A stretch of DNA of 64,000 nt. Origin: Bacteroidota bacterium (lineage in GTDB: Bacteria; Bacteroidota; Bacteroidia; Chitinophagales; BACL12). The stretch lies in contig JADJIS010000002.1 in the NCBI GenBank assembly GCA_016706865.1, forward strand, positions 620,001 through 684,000, in the 5' to 3' direction. A program made the position numbers and the translations under genes. The notes beneath the pieces were generated by a model. It saw only the letters and a program-made list of their open reading frames with translations. It had not been told where the DNA came from and did no database searches. The first letter of the stretch is position 1, and each line of letters starts with the position of its first letter. Below, piece after piece: positions 60,460 to 64,000 of this stretch.

Positions 60460-61254
60460 ATGAAAAATCCAAACTTCTATCTCGAATCAACAATAGATGA
60501 CATTGTTTTCGAGGATCGCAACCAGGCTTATGGTGCTTATCAATTACGCAAAGACTCATCCCGTTTTTTAAGAATTTCCTTGTTTATTGGATTGTTTTTG
60601 GCTTCTGCGGTTTCCGCATTCAGCCTCTCGAAAAAACATCCGGAAATGCTTACAAAAGATATTGTGGTAAAAGTTGATGTTGTTAATCTTGAACCAAAAT
60701 TACCTAAGGTGGAAGAAGTTTTACCTCCACCTCCACAAGAACAAGTAGTTCAACAAGCAACCCAGGCTTTTAATGAAATGGTTGCTACTGCAGATCCAAA
60801 TGTTTTGATAGATGATGTTCCTACAATTGATGATCTTCAAAATAGAGTGATCGATAATTATACGATCGACAATCCAGTTATCGGAGAAACTCCTATCATT
60901 AATACAGTAACATCTGAGCCTGTAATAAAAAAAGAAGATTACATTCTGTTCCCTTCACAAATGCCTGAATATGTTGGCGGAACAATGGCAATGATGAAGT
61001 ATTTGGGCGAAACTATTGAATACCCGCGTCATGCACGTGACAATGGAATTGAAGGTATTGTTTATGTAAGTTTTATTATCAATACTGATGGAACAATTTC
61101 TGATGCAACAGCTGTAAGAGGAATTGGTTATGGTTGTGATGAAGAAGCAGTGCGCGCAATTATGTCCATGAAAAAATGGATACCAGGAAAACAAAATGCC
61201 AGTCCGGTGCGTGTTAAAACTACCATACCGATAAAATTTGAGTTAGAAGATTAA
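60460..61254 (+). CDS. tonB: Energy transducer TonB
   Basis: A 264-residue protein. The N-terminus has the Bacteroidota-specific motif DDIVFEDRNQAYGAYQLRKD before a transmembrane helix (about 36-56). A Pro-rich stretch (VLPPPPQE) and a flexible region follow. The C-terminal TonB domain shows IEYPRHARDNGIEGIVYVSFIINTDGTISDATAVRGIGYGCDEEAVRAIMSMKKWIPGKQNASPVRVKTTIPIKF. It couples proton-motive force from ExbB/ExbD to outer-membrane receptors. It is 64 bp after exbD. A terminator follows. Confidence 0.94.
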   Translation: MKNPNFYLESTIDDIVFEDRNQAYGAYQLRKDSSRFLRISLFIGLFLASAVSAFSLSKKHPEMLTKDIVVKVDVVNLEPKLPKVEEVLPPPPQEQVVQQATQAFNEMVATADPNVLIDDVPTIDDLQNRVIDNYTIDNPVIGETPIINTVTSEPVIKKEDYILFPSQMPEYVGGTMAMMKYLGETIEYPRHARDNGIEGIVYVSFIINTDGTISDATAVRGIGYGCDEEAVRAIMSMKKWIPGKQNASPVRVKTTIPIKFELED

Positions 61255-61282
61255 TTTATTTTGTTTTACGATCAGGTTTCGA

Positions 61283-61324
61283 CCCGTAGCAGAACTTCTT
61301 CGAAGTTCGCTGCGGGTTTTTTTT
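61283..61324 (+). terminator. Rho-independent terminator after tonB
   Basis: CCCGTAGCAGAACTTC pairs with GAAGTTCGCTGCGGG (two mismatches or wobbles) around a short loop, followed by eight T residues. Confidence 0.85.
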
Positions 61325-61352
61325 GAGGGTGAACAAGAAAGGGAATGTTCCA

Positions 61353-61979
61353 TGTAAACGAAAACTTACTCCCCTATGGGGTAGGGGGCCAAAAACATTA
61401 ATCGGATCGACAGCCCGGGAGAATTTCCTCCGAATGGAACCGAGATAATATTGAATAAAGAACCCGTCAGTGTCCGGGCAGGCATAAACAGATAGACAAC
61501 CCTGTAGATTATCCTCCGTAGTAAACCCGGATAAATATCAAATAACAATCAAAAAATAAAAAATAATAATCGGATCGATAGCTCGGGAGATTTTTCCTCC
61601 GAATGGAACCGAGATAATATCGAATAAAGAATAAAGAACAATAAACAGATCGACAACCCGGTAGATTATCCTCCGTAGTAAACCCGGATAAATATCAAAT
61701 AACAATCAAAAAATAAAAAATAATAATCGGATCGATAGTTCGGGAGATTTTCCTCCGAATGGAACCGAGATATTATCGAATAAAGAACAATAAACAGATC
61801 GACAACCCGGTAGATTATCCTCCGTAGTAAACCCGGATAAATATCAAATAACAATCAAAAAATAAAAAATAATAATCGGATCGATAACCTGGGAGATTAT
61901 CCTCCGAAGTGAACATTCAATGTAAACGAAAACTTACTCCCCTATGGGGTTGGGGGCTAAGAACATCAATCGGATCGAC
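61353..61979. repeat. About 150-168-bp tandem repeat array between tonB and rnc, bounded by a direct repeat
   Basis: Units start (AATCGGATCGA) at 61400, 61568, 61725 and 61874, with a remnant at 61969; spacings 168, 157 and 149 bp. Each contains GGAGATTTTCCTCCGAATGG, ATATCGAATAAAGAACAATA, AACCCGGTAGATTATCCTCC and CCGGATAAATATCAAATAAC. The block TGTAAACGAAAACTTACTCC + CCTATGGGGT flanks the array at both ends (about 61353 and 61921). Two identical-looking small ORFs in the array (61366-61548 and 61666-61854) are repeat products, not genes. Confidence 0.92.
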
Positions 61980-61983
61980 AACC

Positions 61984-62018
61984 CAGAACCCTGAACCCAG
62001 AACTCAGAACCCAGAACC
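61984..62018 (-). repeat. Heptamer array abutting the rnc stop
   Basis: Plus-strand units CAGAACC, CTGAACC, CAGAACT, CAGAACC, CAGAACC occupy 61984-62018, ending 2 bp from the rnc stop (62021-62023). In gene sense these are GTTCTGG/GTTCTGA-type words. Confidence 0.93.
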
Positions 62019-62020
62019 TT

Positions 62021-62758
62021 TTAATCAACATGTATCCCCAACTTTCTACAAGCAGTTTCACTGGCTTTTTGTTCTGCTCTTTTTTTGCTGTAGTCGGTGT
62101 CTTCGGCAATGAGTTCGGCGTCGAGCATGAGGCCCATTTTATACATGCGTTTTCCTTTTAATTCATGTTCTTCGAGGAGATCGAAACGCACTTCACGGCC
62201 ATTTTTTTGCGACCATTCGATTATTTTACTTTTAAAATTGTAGACTATGCTTTCCAATTCTTCAATTTCGTAATGAGGGACCAAAATTTTATGCATGAAA
62301 AATATAGATGCATCCTCATATCCCGAATCGATATAAATAGCACCAACCAGCGCCTCGAGTGCATTTCCAAGCACATTGCTTTTGGTAAGATCGGTACCGC
62401 CGCGCCTGATCTGCATCATTTCTCCCAAACCAATTTTTAAGGCAACACGGTTAAGCTGGTCGCGACTTACAATTTTGCTCCTCATTTCCGTTAAAAATCC
62501 TTCACTTCTGTAGGGATATTTTTTGAAGAGATAATCTGCAATAACCAGATCGATAACGGCATCGCCTAATAATTCAAGACGTTCGTTGTTGGTGTGAACC
62601 GTGCTGTGAACCGAACTATGCTGAAATGCAAGTTTGTATACGTTATGATTTACTGGAGAACTTCCCGTAATACTTTTCAGCTTTCGGCAAAAGATCTTTT
62701 CAGATCCGAAATAACAATTATAAATTTTTTGAAATGTTCTTACCAAGCAGTTAGTCAC
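62021..62758 (-). CDS. rnc: Ribonuclease III
   Basis: A 245-residue double-stranded-RNA endonuclease. NNERLELLGDAVIDLVIADYLFKK is the catalytic signature (ERLE..D, acidic metal ligands), and GNALEALVGAIYIDSGYEDA carries the second Asp/Glu set. The C-terminal dsRNA-binding domain (KSKIIEWSQKNGREVRFDLL ... DYSKKRAEQKASETACRKLG) is present. It processes rRNA precursors and structured mRNAs. The start is GTG at 62758, overlapping fabF by 8 bp, the common fabF-rnc arrangement. Confidence 0.95.
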   Translation of the reverse strand: MTNCLVRTFQKIYNCYFGSEKIFCRKLKSITGSSPVNHNVYKLAFQHSSVHSTVHTNNERLELLGDAVIDLVIADYLFKKYPYRSEGFLTEMRSKIVSRDQLNRVALKIGLGEMMQIRRGGTDLTKSNVLGNALEALVGAIYIDSGYEDASIFFMHKILVPHYEIEELESIVYNFKSKIIEWSQKNGREVRFDLLEEHELKGKRMYKMGLMLDAELIAEDTDYSKKRAEQKASETACRKLGIHVD

Positions 62759-64000
62759 TCAACTTTTTAAAAATAACGGAAGCGTTATGTCCCCCAAATC
62801 CGAAAGTATTACTTAAAACAGCATTCAGTTCGCGGTTTTGTGCTTTATTAAAAGTTAAGTTGAGTCTCGTATCAAAAACCGGGTCGTCGGTAAAGTGATT
62901 TATTGTTGGAGGGATGATGCCGCTGTTGAGTGCCATAACACTAGCAATTGCCTCAATAGCGCCGGCAGCACCCAGCAGGTGACCGGTCATCGACTTTGTG
63001 GAGCTTATATTAATAGTATAGGCATGCTCCTTAAAAATTGCCTGTATAGCTTTAATTTCCTGTGGATCACCAATCGGAGTAGAGGTTCCGTGAACGTTTA
63101 TATAATCTATGTCGCCAATGGTCATTCCCGCGTCGCGCAAGGCGTCAGTCATAACCAATTGAGCACCAAGTCCTTCCGGATGGGGTGCGGTCATATGATA
63201 GGCATCGGCACTCATTCCGCCACCCATATATTCGGCATAAATTGTAGCACCTCTTTTTATAGCGTGTTCATATTCCTCCAGGATCAAAGCACCTGCGCCT
63301 TCGCCTAAAACAAAACCATCGCGGTCGAAGTCAAAAGGACGGGAAGCTGTTTGTGGAGATTCATTTCTTTCGCTGAGCGCTTTCATTGCGTTAAATCCGC
63401 CAACACCTGCAGCGGTAACTGCGGCTTCACTTCCTCCGGAAACTATCATATCTGCCCTTCCCATGCGAATGCAATCGGCGGCAATAATAATGGAATGGGT
63501 GGAGGATGCACATGCTGAAACCGTAGCGAAGTTCACTCCCCTGAAACCATAACGAATAGAAATCATGCCTGCAGCAATATCGCTTATCATCTTTGGAATG
63601 AAAAACGGATTGAAACGCGGTGTTCCATCACCTTTGGCAAAGTAGGAAACCTCTTCTTCAAAGGTTTTCAAGCCACCAATACCACTGGCCCAGATAACAC
63701 CAACACGATCGAGGTTAACATTATGAGCTCCAACTCCCGAATCTTTTACAGCTTCCTCAACGGCAGCCATAGCATAATGCAGGAATGGGTCCATACGTCG
63801 AACCTCTTTTTTATCAATTACGGTTGTGGGATCAAAGTTTTTAACCTCACAGGCAAAACGGGTTTTGAAGTTGGTAGCGTCAAAACGGGTAATAAAATCA
63901 GCGCCGCTCTTGCCGGCTACCAACCCCTCCCAATACTCGCGTACAGAGTTGCCCAGCGGAGTTAAAGCCCCAAGCCCAGTTACTACAACTCTTTTAAATG
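62751..64000 (-). CDS. fabF: 3-oxoacyl-ACP synthase II, 5' end cut by window edge
   Basis: About 415 residues are visible, so only the first one to three residues are missing beyond 64000 (the first readable in-frame residues are FKRVVVTGLGALTPLGNSV). Active-site residues: Cys in VSACASSTHSI, His in INVHGTSTPIGD, and His in STKSMTGHLLGAAGA, the Cys-His-His triad of FabF. LSNTFGFGGHNASVIF is the typical end. It extends fatty acyl chains on acyl carrier protein. rnc overlaps it by 8 bp; acpP is expected upstream outside the window. Confidence 0.95.
   Translation of the reverse strand, partial: FKRVVVTGLGALTPLGNSVREYWEGLVAGKSGADFITRFDATNFKTRFACEVKNFDPTTVIDKKEVRRMDPFLHYAMAAVEEAVKDSGVGAHNVNLDRVGVIWASGIGGLKTFEEEVSYFAKGDGTPRFNPFFIPKMISDIAAGMISIRYGFRGVNFATVSACASSTHSIIIAADCIRMGRADMIVSGGSEAAVTAAGVGGFNAMKALSERNESPQTASRPFDFDRDGFVLGEGAGALILEEYEHAIKRGATIYAEYMGGGMSADAYHMTAPHPEGLGAQLVMTDALRDAGMTIGDIDYINVHGTSTPIGDPQEIKAIQAIFKEHAYTINISSTKSMTGHLLGAAGAIEAIASVMALNSGIIPPTINHFTDDPVFDTRLNLTFNKAQNRELNAVLSNTFGFGGHNASVIFKKLSD

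Noticed and set aside
61366..61854. Two minus-strand ORFs (61366-61548, 61666-61854) with the same N-terminal peptide
   Set aside because: They are translations of the tandem repeat units; identical peptides simply reflect repeated DNA.
1..64000. tRNA, rRNA, riboswitch or insertion-sequence genes
   Set aside because: I saw no cloverleaf-like segments with a credible T-arm, no conserved rRNA blocks, no transposase ORF and no glmS ribozyme before glmS; absence is by eye only.

Overview
The window is a stretch of a low-GC Bacteroidota chromosome. Lineage evidence: four secreted proteins end in type IX secretion (T9SS) type A sorting domains; complex I has the short NuoG without a molybdopterin domain; DUF4270, DUF3179, head-GIN and YgcG-like proteins are present; the TonB has the Bacteroidota-type N-terminus; Shine-Dalgarno sequences are scarce; and several starts are preceded by the Bacteroidota -7 box TAnnTTTG. 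I cannot place it below phylum (Chitinophagales or a similar environmental lineage is plausible). I see no rRNA, tRNA, CRISPR array, prophage or insertion sequence.

Layout. 1-8.7 kb: a transsulfuration-type PLP enzyme cut by the left edge, a small membrane protein, meaB, an outer-membrane barrel, a nitroreductase, a DUF3179 lipoprotein, a small lipoprotein and a Tat-exported flavin amine oxidase. 8.7-17.3 kb: YgcG-like TPM protein, M28 peptidase, rpiB, tatC, an OmpA-type lipoprotein and a HerA-like ATPase, divergent from radA. 17.4-24.6 kb: lipocalin, an SGNH/MBOAT O-acylation pair, GNAT, a T9SS cargo protein and two unknowns. 25.1-33.7 kb: complex I genes nuoG-H-I-J-K-L-M-N, with nuoA-F not upstream. 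33.8-45.8 kb: head-GIN protein, acyl-CoA dehydrogenase, rfaE2, a flippase-like protein and panD; a T9SS protein between panD and panC; then a glycogen-synthase N-domain protein, DUF4270 and glmS. 46.1-54.2 kb: a four-module CBM48 protein with an aspartyl protease, a DDAH-like enzyme, superoxide dismutase, tadA and a TolC/adaptor pair. 54.3-64 kb: two large T9SS proteins, exbD-tonB, rnc and fabF (cut by the right edge).

The most unusual feature is not a gene. Intergenic DNA is rich in short tandem arrays with a 7-bp (sometimes 6- or 8-bp) period, and many begin at, or contain, the stop codon of the preceding gene. The same word family (GTTCTGA/GTTCTGG) recurs after four different genes, always in the sense of the gene it follows. 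Layered on this are larger tandem repeats (95, 115, about 189 and about 150-195 bp units), several sharing sequence blocks, and a small inverted-repeat element that supplies the last codons and stop of panC and flanks an apparently inserted T9SS gene. I treat this stop-anchored repeat system as the candidate undescribed phenomenon.

Functional links: TatC would export the neighbouring Tat lipoprotein; PanC and PanD serve pantothenate synthesis; FabF and RNase III form the usual overlapping pair; GlmS and RfaE2 feed cell-envelope precursors; the T9SS cargo, OmpA lipoprotein, TonB/ExbD and TolC/adaptor belong to the cell envelope.
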